This document shows positions 17,662 to 27,201 of a stretch of 64,000 nt of DNA, piece by piece. This DNA comes from Microbulbifer harenosus (GTDB lineage Bacteria; Pseudomonadota; Gammaproteobacteria; Pseudomonadales; Cellvibrionaceae), in contig NZ_VANI01000004.1 of assembly GCF_005771435.1 (NCBI RefSeq), positions 477,258-541,257 on the forward strand, given 5' to 3'. Position 1 is the first letter of the stretch, and each line of letters begins with the position of its first letter. Under the pieces are notes generated by a model. That model saw only the letters and a program-made list of their open reading frames with translations, was not told the DNA's origin and ran no database searches. The translations under genes and the position numbers were made by a program.

Positions 17662-18585
17662 TTACCTGGGCTGTACCGGCGTGTCGCTGCCAAGCAGGAA
17701 CAGCAGCGGCTCTGCAAGTCGCAGGCGCCAGGAGTCTTCATCGTGAGCGTGACCTTCGAAGGCGCGCGTTTGCCAGTCCGGGCTGTGGTAACCGGCCTGC
17801 TGCATAATGGTATCCACCTGCTGTTGCAGTGGCGGATAGTAGGCGTCCAGGGTTTTGGTGCCGTAATCAAAATAAAAGCGGTGTGTGCCAGGCTCCGGCA
17901 GATTCTGCTCCAGATAAGCGCGGATGCTCGCTGCTACAGGGAGTTTGTCTTCCGGGCCTATCCCCGGCCAGTGGGTGGAGATCGCAGCCACGGCGGAAAA
18001 CACCTCCGGGTATTCCAGCGTGGCATACAGCGAGATAAGGCCGCCCATGCTGGAGCCGGCGATAAATGTGTGGCTCGCATCCCTCGCGACCTGGAAATTG
18101 CGGTCGATATACGGTTTCACTTGCGTGACCAGAAACTTCAGGTAGTTATCTGCGCGCAGTTCCGCCTGGTTGAACGGGTGTTGCTGAGCCTGCGCCGTTT
18201 CGGGCATCAGTGCCCGCGCCTTCTGCGGAAAGTAGTCCTGGTGGCGGGTTTCGCTGATGTTTTCGATGGCCACCACGATGAAGGGTTTTACCTTTCCCTG
18301 GCGCTGCAATTCTGCGGCAACTTCATCCACGCCCCACTCCTGTTTGTTCCAGGTGGTGCGGCGGTCGAACAGCATCTGCCCGTCGTGCATGTAGAGGACG
18401 GAATAGGGCTGCTGTGATGGGTATCCCTCAGGCAGCCACACATGCACGGGACGCGCCGCAATATCGTGAAATTCAAACGCGGGCAAGGTCATCAGCTTCC
18501 CCGACGAAACTTCCATGGCAACGACCGGCAGGCCGGGGAGGAGTAACCACAAAACACTGAGATTTCGGAACAACCGCTGTAACAT
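17662..18585 (-). CDS. Exported esterase, alpha/beta-hydrolase (esterase D/Fes type)
   Basis: The 307-aa protein has a signal peptide (residues 1-23, ending VVAM) and a putative-esterase domain. The nucleophile elbow is GSSMGG near residue 181, after the YIDRNFQVARDASHTFIAG segment typical of this family, and a probable catalytic histidine lies in FEGHAHDEDSW. Relatives hydrolyse feruloyl, siderophore or acyl-glycerol esters; the substrate here is unknown. The ribosome-binding site is AAGGAA. It lies between two M1 aminopeptidase genes on the same strand, 128 bases from the downstream one. Confidence 0.8.
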   Translation of the reverse strand: MLQRLFRNLSVLWLLLPGLPVVAMEVSSGKLMTLPAFEFHDIAARPVHVWLPEGYPSQQPYSVLYMHDGQMLFDRRTTWNKQEWGVDEVAAELQRQGKVKPFIVVAIENISETRHQDYFPQKARALMPETAQAQQHPFNQAELRADNYLKFLVTQVKPYIDRNFQVARDASHTFIAGSSMGGLISLYATLEYPEVFSAVAAISTHWPGIGPEDKLPVAASIRAYLEQNLPEPGTHRFYFDYGTKTLDAYYPPLQQQVDTIMQQAGYHSPDWQTRAFEGHAHDEDSWRLRLAEPLLFLLGSDTPVQPR

Positions 18586-18724
18586 TTTTATTTCCTTGCG
18601 TGTGAATGTTCAGTGCGGATAGTGGTCGGCGCGCGCCTGAAGTACATCCGCCTGCAGGGGGGGGAGGGTATCCGATAGATCGAAGGACTTGGGCGCTGAG
18701 TCGGGTGTCGCGCGACGTGCAATA

Positions 18725-18749
18725 AAAAAGGCCCCGCAGGGCCTTTTTT
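18725..18749. terminator. Terminator downstream of the second M1 aminopeptidase
   Basis: GGCCC and GGGCC pair around CGCA with an A-run on one side and a T-run on the other, so the hairpin can act in both directions. It separates the second aminopeptidase from the esterase, arguing against one operon. Confidence 0.85.
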
Positions 18750-18762
18750 ATCCGCTGGCCGA

Positions 18763-21459
18763 TCAGCCGGCGGTGTTGCCGTTGATGGCTTCCGCCATGT
18801 CCAGGCAGCTCTGGTTCTTGAATCGGCGGTTTTTCAGCGCTTTTTCCAGCAGCGGGTTCAGGGTTTTGCCGCTGTCGAGGATGTCGCTCACCTGCTGTAC
18901 ACCCTTATCGCTGCAGTTCAGCGGGAACAGGCGCGCGTAGGTGCCGACAAACTCGGAGGCGTCGCTGGAATTTACGTCGTCCAAGGCAGCGATGACGCGC
19001 TCGACATTGGCGTTATACAGACTGCCCTGCTCGGTGGGGAACAGGGCATCGGCGGCGTATTTCAGCTGCGCCAGTTTGAAGTTGTCGCGCTTCTCCAGCA
19101 GGTTCTCCAGCCACTTGGCCTTGGCTTCCTGCTGCGGGCGGATGGCTTCCGCGGCGATGGCGTTCAGCTGCGAGCGGTCGGAGTTGTCCTTCGCCAGCTC
19201 GGTCTTGATCGCCTGTGCGTAGTCGCCGAAAAGACGCTGGTTCTGCAGAGTGATCAGGCTCCAGCGCATATCCGGGTCGAGCTTCAGGCCGTCGATGACG
19301 AGCTCACCGCGCAGCAGGTTGCGGGCGTTGGTCAGCGCCTTGTTGGTATGGGCAACTCCGGTGAAGGTGCTGAACCAGGTCTTCTGCGCATCGCTGCCCG
19401 CCGGCGCCTTCTGCAACTGGTCCCACACGAAGGTTTCAATGGCCAGTTGCAGGCGGGTGCGCTTGGCGTCGTCCATCTGGAACTGATCGAGGAACGCATA
19501 GGACGTGCCCAGGTAGCGGGACACCAGACGGATCACATTGATGTCGGTTTCGACACCGGCGTTGTTGATGGCGAAGCTGACGAATTCGTCCAGCGGCAGC
19601 TTGGCGTCGCTGACGGAGTCGAACAGGCTCTGCCACAGCATCAGGCGGGTGAACGGCTTGTCGATGTCATTGATGTGCTTGGACATGTTGTCCACAGATA
19701 CCTTGTCCAGGTTTACCTTGGCAAACGCCCAGTCGCCCTCGTTGGGGTAGACGATCTGCGGGCAGGCCTCGCCCTTGGCCGCGGCCACTTCGGTGGAAGC
19801 GCCGGCGTAGGTCACCGGAATGGCCTTGCTCAGCACCATTTTGCCGCCGGCCATGTTGTACAGGCCAACCTGGGTGCGCTGTTCGCGCAGCACCGGGTAA
19901 TCCGCGGGGGCGGACTGCTTGATGGTCAGGCTGGCAATCTTGCCGTCTTTACACTGGAAGCTGGCGGCGATGGTGTTGAGACCGGCGTTGTACAGCCACT
20001 GCTGCTGCCATTGGTCCAGGTCCTTGCCGGCGGCCTTGCCCAGGTGACCCATGAAGTCGTCCAGGGTGGAGTTCTTGTAGGACAGGTCCTTCAGGTAGTT
20101 GGACACACCCTTGCGGAACTCTTCCTTGCCCAGGTAGTAGGGCAGCTGCTTGAGGATGGAACCGCCCTTGCCGTAGGTGATGCCGTCGAAGTTGGCGAAG
20201 GCCTCATCGGTGTTTTGCACCGGCAGCTGGATCGCGTGGGTGGTGGGCAGCTGGTCTTCACCGTAGGCCCACTGCTTGGTGCCCAGGTAGAAGTTTTCCC
20301 ACACATCGTCGAACTCGCTGTTCTCCGCCAGTGCCAGGTTGGCCATGTAGGTGGCGAAGCTCTCGTTCAGCCACAGGTCGTCCCACCAGTTCATGGTGAC
20401 CAGATCGCCGAACCACATGTGCGCCATCTCGTGGGCGATCACGTTGGCGAGGCGCATGCGCTCCGCCTGGGTTTTGTCGCCGCGGGATACGTAGCGCTCG
20501 CTGAAGGTCACCGCGGCCACGTTCTCCATCGCACCGGCGTTGAAGTCGGGCACGATCACCTGATCGTATTTCACGAAGGGGTAATCCACTTCGAAATACT
20601 TCTGGAAGAATTCAAAAGACTGTTTGGTAAAAGTGAACCAGTCGTTCGGCTTCACGTATTCGGCCAGGGTTTTGCGCGCGAACAGGCGCAGCGGGATGCC
20701 GTCGGCATCGTTTTCCCACACGTGGAACGGGCCCGCGTGCAGGGAGAAAATGTAGGAGGAGAATTTCTGGGACTGTGGGAATACCCAGTGATTCACCTCG
20801 CCCTTCTGCTCGACGTTCTTTTCACGCACGGAGGTGATCACGCTCCAGTCTTTCGGCGCGGTCACGTCCAGGGTGTAGTGCGCCTTCAGGTTCGGCTGGT
20901 CGAAGTGCGGGAACAGGCGGTTGGCATCGTAGGGTTCGAAGTCGGTGTACATGTACACCTCGCCATCCACCGGATCCTGGAAACGGTGCAGGCCGGAACC
21001 GTTGCTGGAGTAAGCGTGGGTATAGTCCACAGCGATCGCGTGTTTGCGGCCTTTCAGGTGCTCGGGGGAAATGGTGATGAAGTGGCCATTGTATTCGAAG
21101 GGTACGGTCTTGCCGTCCACCTGCACGCCCCGCACTTCACCACCGGCGAAGTCGATGGTCAGAGGTTGCAACAGGTTGCGACGGAACTGGGTATCCGCGA
21201 TCACGCGGCCGGAAAATGCCTCGCCGGTTTTGGCGATAGTGACAGACAGCTTGTAGTCCACCTGCGCAATCTGCTGTTTGCGCAGCTTGGCGTACTGCTC
21301 CGACAGGCCCGGTGCGTTGTCGCGCGCGGCTGCGGACTCGGCCAGTGCATGGGCGGTGCTGGTGCCGGCGGTGGCCTGCAACTGGTTCGGCTCGAGGCTA
21401 CAGGCGGCGAGTACCGCACTGCACAGCACGCCGACGGCGAATTTTCCGGATCTGTTCAT
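18763..21459 (-). CDS. M1-family aminopeptidase, lipoprotein (second copy)
   Basis: This 898-aa paralogue of the neighbouring M1 peptidase is alike throughout (for example [32 protein letters not shown]). Catalytic motifs are complete: GAMEN 309-313, HEMAH 343-347, Glu366 in LWLNESFA, and TYGKGGSIL. It differs in its N-terminus, which is a lipoprotein signal with lipobox LAAC (Cys20) followed by Ser, predicting outer-membrane anchoring. The ribosome-binding site is AAGGGG, 5 bases before ATG. Together the two copies would trim peptides in the cell envelope. Confidence 0.9.
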   Translation of the reverse strand: MNRSGKFAVGVLCSAVLAACSLEPNQLQATAGTSTAHALAESAAARDNAPGLSEQYAKLRKQQIAQVDYKLSVTIAKTGEAFSGRVIADTQFRRNLLQPLTIDFAGGEVRGVQVDGKTVPFEYNGHFITISPEHLKGRKHAIAVDYTHAYSSNGSGLHRFQDPVDGEVYMYTDFEPYDANRLFPHFDQPNLKAHYTLDVTAPKDWSVITSVREKNVEQKGEVNHWVFPQSQKFSSYIFSLHAGPFHVWENDADGIPLRLFARKTLAEYVKPNDWFTFTKQSFEFFQKYFEVDYPFVKYDQVIVPDFNAGAMENVAAVTFSERYVSRGDKTQAERMRLANVIAHEMAHMWFGDLVTMNWWDDLWLNESFATYMANLALAENSEFDDVWENFYLGTKQWAYGEDQLPTTHAIQLPVQNTDEAFANFDGITYGKGGSILKQLPYYLGKEEFRKGVSNYLKDLSYKNSTLDDFMGHLGKAAGKDLDQWQQQWLYNAGLNTIAASFQCKDGKIASLTIKQSAPADYPVLREQRTQVGLYNMAGGKMVLSKAIPVTYAGASTEVAAAKGEACPQIVYPNEGDWAFAKVNLDKVSVDNMSKHINDIDKPFTRLMLWQSLFDSVSDAKLPLDEFVSFAINNAGVETDINVIRLVSRYLGTSYAFLDQFQMDDAKRTRLQLAIETFVWDQLQKAPAGSDAQKTWFSTFTGVAHTNKALTNARNLLRGELVIDGLKLDPDMRWSLITLQNQRLFGDYAQAIKTELAKDNSDRSQLNAIAAEAIRPQQEAKAKWLENLLEKRDNFKLAQLKYAADALFPTEQGSLYNANVERVIAALDDVNSSDASEFVGTYARLFPLNCSDKGVQQVSDILDSGKTLNPLLEKALKNRRFKNQSCLDMAEAINGNTAG

Positions 21460-21860
21460 GGGAACCCCTTGGTCACTTCTATAGGTTATTCGTAACGCGG
21501 GCGACCAGATGATCCGCAGAAAATCTCAAGGAACCCCGCATGGGAAGAGCCACCTTATATCACGCTCCCCGCAAACGGCGTGGGCGCTTTGTCCCGCCGA
21601 TTGGGCGCTTTATCGCGGGGTGAATTTTCTGAATATTTCGCGCTGACAGCGCCCCTGAAAATTGTTTTTTATTTCGCAGGAGTGGCTTTTAATGGTCAAA
21701 AATATCGGGGGTCAGGAACAATGCCGGCGCGATTCGCCGGCATTGTTCCGCGGGTAAGCGCGCCGGGACATATTTCCATATATTGTGATGTGTACATCAC
21801 TGCACTTCCGCCGTTGAATGCTTTTCCCCCGGAAAAACCTGGGGAAAATTTGCACAGAGA
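21460..21860. other. Intergenic region holding a perfect 15-bp hairpin
   Basis: The 401 bases between two minus-strand genes hold a perfect 15-bp inverted repeat at 21715-21729/21735-21749 (GGAACAATGCCGGCG, loop CGATT). It lies downstream of mmsA and may end its transcript, although no T-run follows directly. The right part presumably holds the promoter of the lipoprotein aminopeptidase. No gene is supported here. Confidence 0.55.
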
Positions 21861-23354
21861 TCAGTGGCTCGGGAAAGAGAACTGCGCACCCTCGCGCACG
21901 CCGCTGGACGGCCAGCGCTGGGTGATGGTCTTGCGGTTGGTGTAGAAGCGCACACCGTCAGGCCCGTAGGTGCCGAGGCTGCCGAACAGCGAGCGCTTCC
22001 AGCCGCCGAAGCTGTGATATGCCACTGGTACCGGCAGCGGCACATTGATGCCCACCATGCCGACGAGGATGTTGTCGCTGAAGTAGCGTGCCGCTTCGCC
22101 GTCGCGGGTGAATATGCAGGTGCCGTTGCCATACTCGTGATCGTTGATCATCTGCATCGCCTGTTCCATGGACTCGGCGCGCACCACCAGCAGTACTGGG
22201 CCGAAGATTTCCTCTTCGTAGCAGGTCATGCCGGGTTTTACGTGATCGATCAGGGTGCCGCCCACATAGAAGCCCTTCTCGAACCCCGCGACTTGCGGGT
22301 TGCGGCCGTCCACCACGATGGTGGCGCCCTGCTGTTCGGCGCTGGCGATATAGCCATTCACCTTATGCTTGTGCGCCTCGGTGATCACCGGGCCGAAGTC
22401 GTTGCTGCTGTCGGTGTAGGCACCCACTTTCAGGCCGGTCATGGCTGTGGACATTTTTTCGATAAAGGTATCGGCAGCCTCGTCGCCCACACACACGGCG
22501 ACAGAAAGCGCCATGCAGCGCTCGCCGGAGGAGCCGAAGGCGGCGCCCGTCAGTGCGGCCACGGTGTTGTCCATGTCCGCGTCCGGCATGATGATCGCGT
22601 GGTTCTTGGCACCGCCCAGCGCCTGGCAGCGTTTGCCGTGGGCTGTTGCGGTGGAGTAGACATATTCGGCAATGGGGGTGGATCCGACGAAGCTCACCGC
22701 CTTCACGGTGGGAGAGGTGAGCAGGGTGTCCACCGCCACCTTGTCGCCGTTCACCACATTCAGCACACCATCCGGCAGGCCGGCTTCCTGCAGCAGTTGC
22801 GCCAAAAACAGCCCACAGGAGGGATCGCGCTCGGAGGGTTTCAGCACGAAGGTGTTACCGCACACGATGGCGAGCGGAAACATCCACAGCGGTACCATCG
22901 CCGGGAAGTTGAACGGGGTGATACCGGCCACCACACCCAGCGGCTGCATTTCGCTCCAGGAATCGATACCGGGGCCCACGTTGCGGCTGTGTTCGCCCTT
23001 CAGCATCAGTGGGGCACTGCAGGCGAATTCCACATTTTCGATGCCGCGGGTCAGTTCGCCCATGGCGTCGTGGGAAATCTTGCCGTGCTCCTCGCCGATC
23101 AACGCGCAGATCTTCTCCGCGTTGTCTTCCAGCAGTTGCTTGAACTTGAACATGATCTTGGCGCGCTTCGCCGGCGGCGTGTTGCGCCACTCCGGGTAGG
23201 CAGCTTGCGCGGCGGCGATGGCTTCTTCCACCGTGCTTTTGGCAGCGATCGCCACCTGGCGGACGACCTCACCGGTGGCCGGGTTGAAAACATCTTGGGT
23301 GCGCTCGGCGGTTTCCACCACCTCGCCGTTGATAAAGTGGCCGACTGTGTTCAT
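21861..23354 (-). CDS. mmsA: Methylmalonate-semialdehyde dehydrogenase (CoA-acylating)
   Basis: The 497-aa aldehyde dehydrogenase has the MmsA signature. Catalytic Cys280 lies in GSSGERCMA, ITPFNFP is at 145-151, and LGGAKNH at 247 stands where other aldehyde dehydrogenases carry the general-base glutamate; its loss is typical of CoA-acylating MmsA. The enzyme converts malonate or methylmalonate semialdehyde to acetyl- or propionyl-CoA. The ATG at 23354 has GAGAG upstream and replaces a TTG 15 bases earlier. It lies downstream of the omega-amino-acid aminotransferase, which makes the matching semialdehyde from beta-alanine. Confidence 0.92.
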   Translation of the reverse strand: MNTVGHFINGEVVETAERTQDVFNPATGEVVRQVAIAAKSTVEEAIAAAQAAYPEWRNTPPAKRAKIMFKFKQLLEDNAEKICALIGEEHGKISHDAMGELTRGIENVEFACSAPLMLKGEHSRNVGPGIDSWSEMQPLGVVAGITPFNFPAMVPLWMFPLAIVCGNTFVLKPSERDPSCGLFLAQLLQEAGLPDGVLNVVNGDKVAVDTLLTSPTVKAVSFVGSTPIAEYVYSTATAHGKRCQALGGAKNHAIIMPDADMDNTVAALTGAAFGSSGERCMALSVAVCVGDEAADTFIEKMSTAMTGLKVGAYTDSSNDFGPVITEAHKHKVNGYIASAEQQGATIVVDGRNPQVAGFEKGFYVGGTLIDHVKPGMTCYEEEIFGPVLLVVRAESMEQAMQMINDHEYGNGTCIFTRDGEAARYFSDNILVGMVGINVPLPVPVAYHSFGGWKRSLFGSLGTYGPDGVRFYTNRKTITQRWPSSGVREGAQFSFPSH

Positions 23355-23395
23355 GTTTTTCTCTCTCAAATCTGATGTTCTTCTTCGTCATACCG

Positions 23396-23471
23396 GCGAA
23401 GGCCGGTATCCAGGGCTACGAAGCTGGAAAATACCGTGCCCACTGGATCCCGGATCGAGTCCGGGATGACG
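23396..23471. repeat. REP-like palindromic element between aminotransferase and mmsA
   Basis: The element is bounded by CGTCAT and ATGACG and holds two hairpins, TACCGGC-GAA-GGCCGGTA and ATCCCGGA-TCGAG-TCCGGGAT. This double-hairpin form, with CCGGCGAAGGCCGG and CTGGATCCCGG, is widespread as a dispersed intergenic repeat in proteobacteria. It lies between two genes of the same pathway and could stabilise or separate their mRNAs. Confidence 0.7.
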
Positions 23472-23478
23472 GCGGTGG

Positions 23479-24816
23479 TTAGCCCGCAGCAACCTCATTG
23501 ATCGCATCGCCCAGCGCACTGACCAGTGTGTCGACTTCTTCCGGGCTCGCCACAAACGGCAGCCCCAACTGGATGGTGTCGCCGCCGTAGCGCACGTAGA
23601 AGCCCTTCTGCCACATGTTCATCGCGATCTGGTACGGGCGCAGCAGCGGCTCACCGGGCGCCGCCTCGATGGTGAGGCCCGCGGCCACACCGCAGTTGCG
23701 GATATCGCTGATCAGCGGGGTGCCTTTCAGCTGGTGCACGCGCTCTTCCAGTACCACCGCCAGTTCCGCCGCGCGTGCAAACAGGTTTTCCTTCTCCAGG
23801 ATATCCAGCGAGGCCAGTGCCGCGGCGCAGGACACCGGATGCGCGGAATAGGTGTAGCCGTGGGGCAGCTCCAGCAAATATTCGTGACCGCCGTTTTCCA
23901 TAAACGTATCGTAGATTTCCTGCTTCGCGATCACCGCGCCCATGGGTACCGCACCATTGGTCAGCTGCTTGGCGACGTTGAGAATGTCCGGCGTCACCCC
24001 GAAGGCCTCGGCGCCGGTTGCGGCGCCCATACGACCGAAGGCGGTGATTACCTCATCGAAAATCAGCAGGATGTTGTGCTGGGTACAGATTTCCCGAAGG
24101 CGCTGCAGGTAACCCACCGGCGGCGGCAGCACCCCGGCGGAACCCGCCATCGGCTCCACGATCACCGCGGCGATATTGGAGGCGTCGTGCAGCGCGATCA
24201 TTTCCAGCAGTTCATCCGCCAGATGCGCACCTTCCTCCGGCATGCCTTTGCAGAACCTGTTCTGAGGCAACACCGTGTGCGGCAGGTGGTCGGCATCCAC
24301 CGCGGTGCCGTAGAGCGCGCGGTTGGCGCCGATGCCACCGACGCTGATGCCGCCGAAGTTGACCCCGTGGTAACCCTTGGCGCGGCCGATCAGCTTGGTC
24401 TTGGAGGCGAAGCCCTTCTTGCGCCAATAGGCGCGGGCGATTTTAAGTGACGTTTCCGCGGATTCGGAACCGGAGCCGGTGAAGAATACGCGGTTCAGCC
24501 CGTCTGGCATGAATTGGGTAATGCGTTCGGCCAGTTCAAACGCCTTGGGATGACCGAACTGGAAAGCCGGCGAGTAATCCAGGGTACGCAACTGCTCACT
24601 GACCGCATCGGCGATCTCCGCGCGATTGTGGCCCGCACCACAGGTCCAAAGACCGGACAGCCCGTCGAAAACCCGGCGGCCGTCGGCGCTGGTGTAATAG
24701 CACCCCTCTGCCCCGGTGATGATCCGCGGATCCTTCTTGAACTGGCGGTTGCCCGTATAGGGCATCCAGTGGGCATCCAGCTGAGACTGGCTGAGCCCGG
24801 CAAACTTGTCGCTCAC
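23479..24816 (-). CDS. Class III aminotransferase, beta-alanine (omega-amino acid)-pyruvate type
   Basis: This 445-aa PLP enzyme of aminotransferase class III has VFFTGSGSESAETSLKIAR, the FDEV aspartate (Asp254) and PLP lysine Lys283 in NVAKQLTNGAVPMGAV. The MPYTGNRQFKKDPRI N-terminus, SPAFQFGHPKAFELAE and the EPMAGSAGVLPPP segment are those of beta-alanine-pyruvate transaminases (BauA/OapT). The start is GTG with GGAGAAG upstream. It is followed on the same strand by mmsA and divergent from a LysR regulator gene, as in beta-alanine catabolic loci of pseudomonads. Confidence 0.88.
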   Translation of the reverse strand: MSDKFAGLSQSQLDAHWMPYTGNRQFKKDPRIITGAEGCYYTSADGRRVFDGLSGLWTCGAGHNRAEIADAVSEQLRTLDYSPAFQFGHPKAFELAERITQFMPDGLNRVFFTGSGSESAETSLKIARAYWRKKGFASKTKLIGRAKGYHGVNFGGISVGGIGANRALYGTAVDADHLPHTVLPQNRFCKGMPEEGAHLADELLEMIALHDASNIAAVIVEPMAGSAGVLPPPVGYLQRLREICTQHNILLIFDEVITAFGRMGAATGAEAFGVTPDILNVAKQLTNGAVPMGAVIAKQEIYDTFMENGGHEYLLELPHGYTYSAHPVSCAAALASLDILEKENLFARAAELAVVLEERVHQLKGTPLISDIRNCGVAAGLTIEAAPGEPLLRPYQIAMNMWQKGFYVRYGGDTIQLGLPFVASPEEVDTLVSALGDAINEVAAG

Positions 24817-24900
24817 TCTTCTTCTCCGGCTTGTTCGACGATTGAGTTGCGGTAACTGTAGATGAGCTTTAATGTTTCATGAATTGTGACTTATAAACGT

Positions 24901-24926
24901 TAAGTTTCACTTACATGAAACTTAAC
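24901..24926. promoter_or_regulatory. Dyad operator between aminotransferase and LysR gene
   Basis: TTAAGTTTCA and TGAAACTTAA form a perfect 10-bp inverted repeat with a 6-base spacer. A related TTTCATGAA palindrome occurs at 24875-24883. The position between divergent genes and the T-N-A symmetry suit a LysR-type binding site controlling both the aminotransferase and the regulator. Confidence 0.6.
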
Positions 24927-24940
24927 GCGACCACCTTCTT

Positions 24941-25016
24941 GTAGGAGCCTGCCTGCAGGCGAAGCGCCGCAAAGCGGCGCCCACCTTGGGGTTCGCCTGC
25001 GGGCAGGCTCCTACAG
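24941..25016. repeat. REP-like element upstream of the LysR gene
   Basis: Fourteen-base perfect outer arms (TGTAGGAGCCTGCC / GGCAGGCTCCTACA) enclose a second hairpin GCGCCGC-AAA-GCGGCGC. The 'TGTAGGAGCCTGC...GGCAGGCTCCTACA' form resembles REP elements of Pseudomonas and relatives. It ends 25 bases before the regulator start and could fold in its 5' leader. Confidence 0.75.
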
Positions 25017-25041
25017 AGAGCGCGCACGTAACGAGATATCC

Positions 25042-25980
25042 ATGGCAAGAACCCAAACCGCCCTGCTGGGCCAGCTCAGCGACATCGACCTGCGCCTGCT
25101 GCGGGTCTTCCGCGCCGTGGCCGAGGCGGGCGGCTTCTCCGCTGCGGAGCTGGAGCTGAATGTGGGCCGCTCCACCATCAGCCGCCATATCAAGGATCTG
25201 GAAGTGCGCCTTGGAGTAACCTTGTGCCAGAGGGGGCGAGGCGGGTTCGCGCTCACCCGCGAGGGCCGGCAGATTTACGAGGCCACCCTGCGTTTATTGG
25301 CCTCGCTGGACACCTTTCGCGGTGAAGTGGCGGACGTACACCGACGCATGACCGGCCACATCTCCATCGCCCTGTTCGACAAGATGGTCACCAACCCGGC
25401 CGCCCATGTGGCGGAAGCCCTGCGCCAATTCGACGATCTGGCGCCGGAGGTGAGCCTGGACATCCACATCGAACCGATCAATGAAATCGAGCGCGGAGTC
25501 ATGGAGGGGCGCTTTCAGCTCGGCGTGATTCCCGCGCACCGCACCTCGCCGAGCCTCGAATACCAGCACCTGTTCTACGAGCAGATGTACCTCTACTGCG
25601 GCTACCGCCACCCGTTGTTCGGCACCGCGGATATCTCCATCGACGACGACGCCATCCGCGCGAGCAAATACGCTGGCCTCGGTTACCACTCCCCGAACAT
25701 GGAGGTAGGCAACCGCCTCGGCCTCAAGCGCGATATCACCGTCAACGACCAGGAAGCCATCGTCCACTGCCTGCAGTCCGGCCGCTATATCGGCTATCTG
25801 CCGGACCACTATGCGGAGACGTTTTTGAAAAAAGGGGAAATCCGCGCAATCTGTCCGCAGCACTACCAATACGAATGCGATTTTGTTGCGATTCGCCGGT
25901 TGTCGCCGCGGCCTTCAAGGATTGTGAAGGTGTTGTGGGATTGTTTGGTGGAGGCGCACTACTTGGGTAGCTCGAGATAG
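25042..25980 (+). CDS. LysR-family regulator, probable activator of the beta-alanine genes
   Basis: The 312-aa protein has an N-terminal winged helix-turn-helix (DLRLLRVFRAVAEAGGFSAAELELNVGRSTISRHIKDLE, residues ~16-50) and a LysR effector-binding domain. The acidic 'ALFDKMVTNPAAHVAEALRQF' segment is unusual among LysR proteins and resembles regulators next to beta-alanine transaminases (BauR-type). It is transcribed divergently from the aminotransferase across a dyad site. The effector is inferred to be beta-alanine or a related omega-amino acid. The ribosome-binding site before the ATG is weak. Confidence 0.85.
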   Translation: MARTQTALLGQLSDIDLRLLRVFRAVAEAGGFSAAELELNVGRSTISRHIKDLEVRLGVTLCQRGRGGFALTREGRQIYEATLRLLASLDTFRGEVADVHRRMTGHISIALFDKMVTNPAAHVAEALRQFDDLAPEVSLDIHIEPINEIERGVMEGRFQLGVIPAHRTSPSLEYQHLFYEQMYLYCGYRHPLFGTADISIDDDAIRASKYAGLGYHSPNMEVGNRLGLKRDITVNDQEAIVHCLQSGRYIGYLPDHYAETFLKKGEIRAICPQHYQYECDFVAIRRLSPRPSRIVKVLWDCLVEAHYLGSSR

Positions 25981-26046
25981 TCATGTATGTTGAGCGACCT
26001 CGGCAGGGGTGCCGGGACTGTTAATGGATTTCAGGGGAGTAAAGTA

Positions 26047-27147
26047 GTGACGCGAATTGATCGGCTGGATGCACTGCGGGGAATTGCCGCGTTGCTGGTC
26101 GTGTGGCAACACACCTCCGAGTCGTTTGTAAGAATTCCAGGTGTGGCGGACAAAGGAACGTGGCTCGCCGATGTGGCGTGGAGTGTCGATTTTGGTCGGA
26201 TCGGCGTGGTGTGTTTCTTCCTGATTTCCGGCTTTATTATTCCACACAGTTTTTCGGCTGGCGCCGGCGCTGTGAAAAAATTCGCGGTAAGACGATTTTT
26301 CAGATTGTACCCGGTCTATTGGTTTTCTATTTTTCTGGCGGTATTCACTGGGGCAATTTTTGTCGGTAAGCAATGGACCATCTCCGAGATAGGTACCAAC
26401 CTTACGATGTTCCAGTCACTGTTGGGTATGCCTCATATACAGGGATTGTATTGGACCCTGCAAGTTGAACTGGTTTTCTATATTTTGTGCGGTTTTCTGT
26501 TTTATATCGGGAAAATGCACGACGGCCGGTTCCTGACCGTGTTAGCCGTTGTGTTTCTATCAGTTTTTGTTGGTCAAAAATTGCTCGAAAAAATGTTTGG
26601 CTATCAGAGTTCGCTATCGCCGGAGCATCAATATATCCCCTACTTGCTTGCGATCATGCTCTGCGGAACGATTTTGCGCGAAGTCTTGTTTGGTACCCAT
26701 ACCACAGCAACAAAACTGTTTTTCCTGATGGCACCCGCTACAGTATTTGGTCTGCCCGCGCTTGCGCTGATGCTCCATGCTGCTGGTGTCAACCTTGTCG
26801 ACCAGCCCATAAGGTTTGGGGCAGCACATCTTATTGCGCTTGGTGTCTTCTGCATGGCTATCGGTTTCCACTGGCGGGTACCAGCAATGCTGGCTTGGTC
26901 GGGTGTTGTGAGTTACTCCGTCTATTTATTCCATCCGGTGGCAATGACGGTCGTCCATTGGTTGCGTCACCAAACGTGGGCAAGCTTTACCGGAGATTGG
27001 GCGCTGTGGGGATATATGGCCGTGGCAATAACACTGACCATGGTGATTGCTATCGCGACATACTACCTGATTGAGCGGCCCGCCATTGAGGCCGGACGCC
27101 GCCTGAGCCGGAATAGCGTGGACAAAGATCTGGCGGCGGTCGCTTAA
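26047..27147 (+). CDS. Acyltransferase 3 family membrane protein (OafA/YrhL-like)
   Basis: The 366-aa integral membrane protein begins with the family motif RIDRLDALRGIAALLVVWQH (catalytic-type histidine) and continues with KKFAVRRFFRLYPVYW, the R-R-x-x-R-x-x-P motif. About ten transmembrane helices are visible. Family members transfer acetyl or other acyl groups to cell-surface glycans. The GTG at 26047 has AGGGGAG 7 bases upstream; the open frame to 25987 does not look like a real extension. It stands alone, with lower GC than its left neighbours. Confidence 0.85.
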   Translation: MTRIDRLDALRGIAALLVVWQHTSESFVRIPGVADKGTWLADVAWSVDFGRIGVVCFFLISGFIIPHSFSAGAGAVKKFAVRRFFRLYPVYWFSIFLAVFTGAIFVGKQWTISEIGTNLTMFQSLLGMPHIQGLYWTLQVELVFYILCGFLFYIGKMHDGRFLTVLAVVFLSVFVGQKLLEKMFGYQSSLSPEHQYIPYLLAIMLCGTILREVLFGTHTTATKLFFLMAPATVFGLPALALMLHAAGVNLVDQPIRFGAAHLIALGVFCMAIGFHWRVPAMLAWSGVVSYSVYLFHPVAMTVVHWLRHQTWASFTGDWALWGYMAVAITLTMVIAIATYYLIERPAIEAGRRLSRNSVDKDLAAVA

Positions 27148-27201
27148 TATTTAACCTGGCAATGAGATATTGGCGGGGCAACAGTGACAGATCATGCCCA
27201 C

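Noticed and set aside
19348..21495. A 715-codon open frame opposite the second M1 aminopeptidase
   Set aside because: Same reason as for the first copy; the two antisense frames resemble each other only because the true genes are paralogues.
21864..23375. A 503-codon plus-strand frame opposite mmsA
   Set aside because: Antisense shadow of a well-conserved enzyme gene.
24865..25020. Repeated palindromes that could be read as a CRISPR or integration site
   Set aside because: There are no regularly spaced repeats or spacers; the structure is one REP-like element next to one operator-like dyad.
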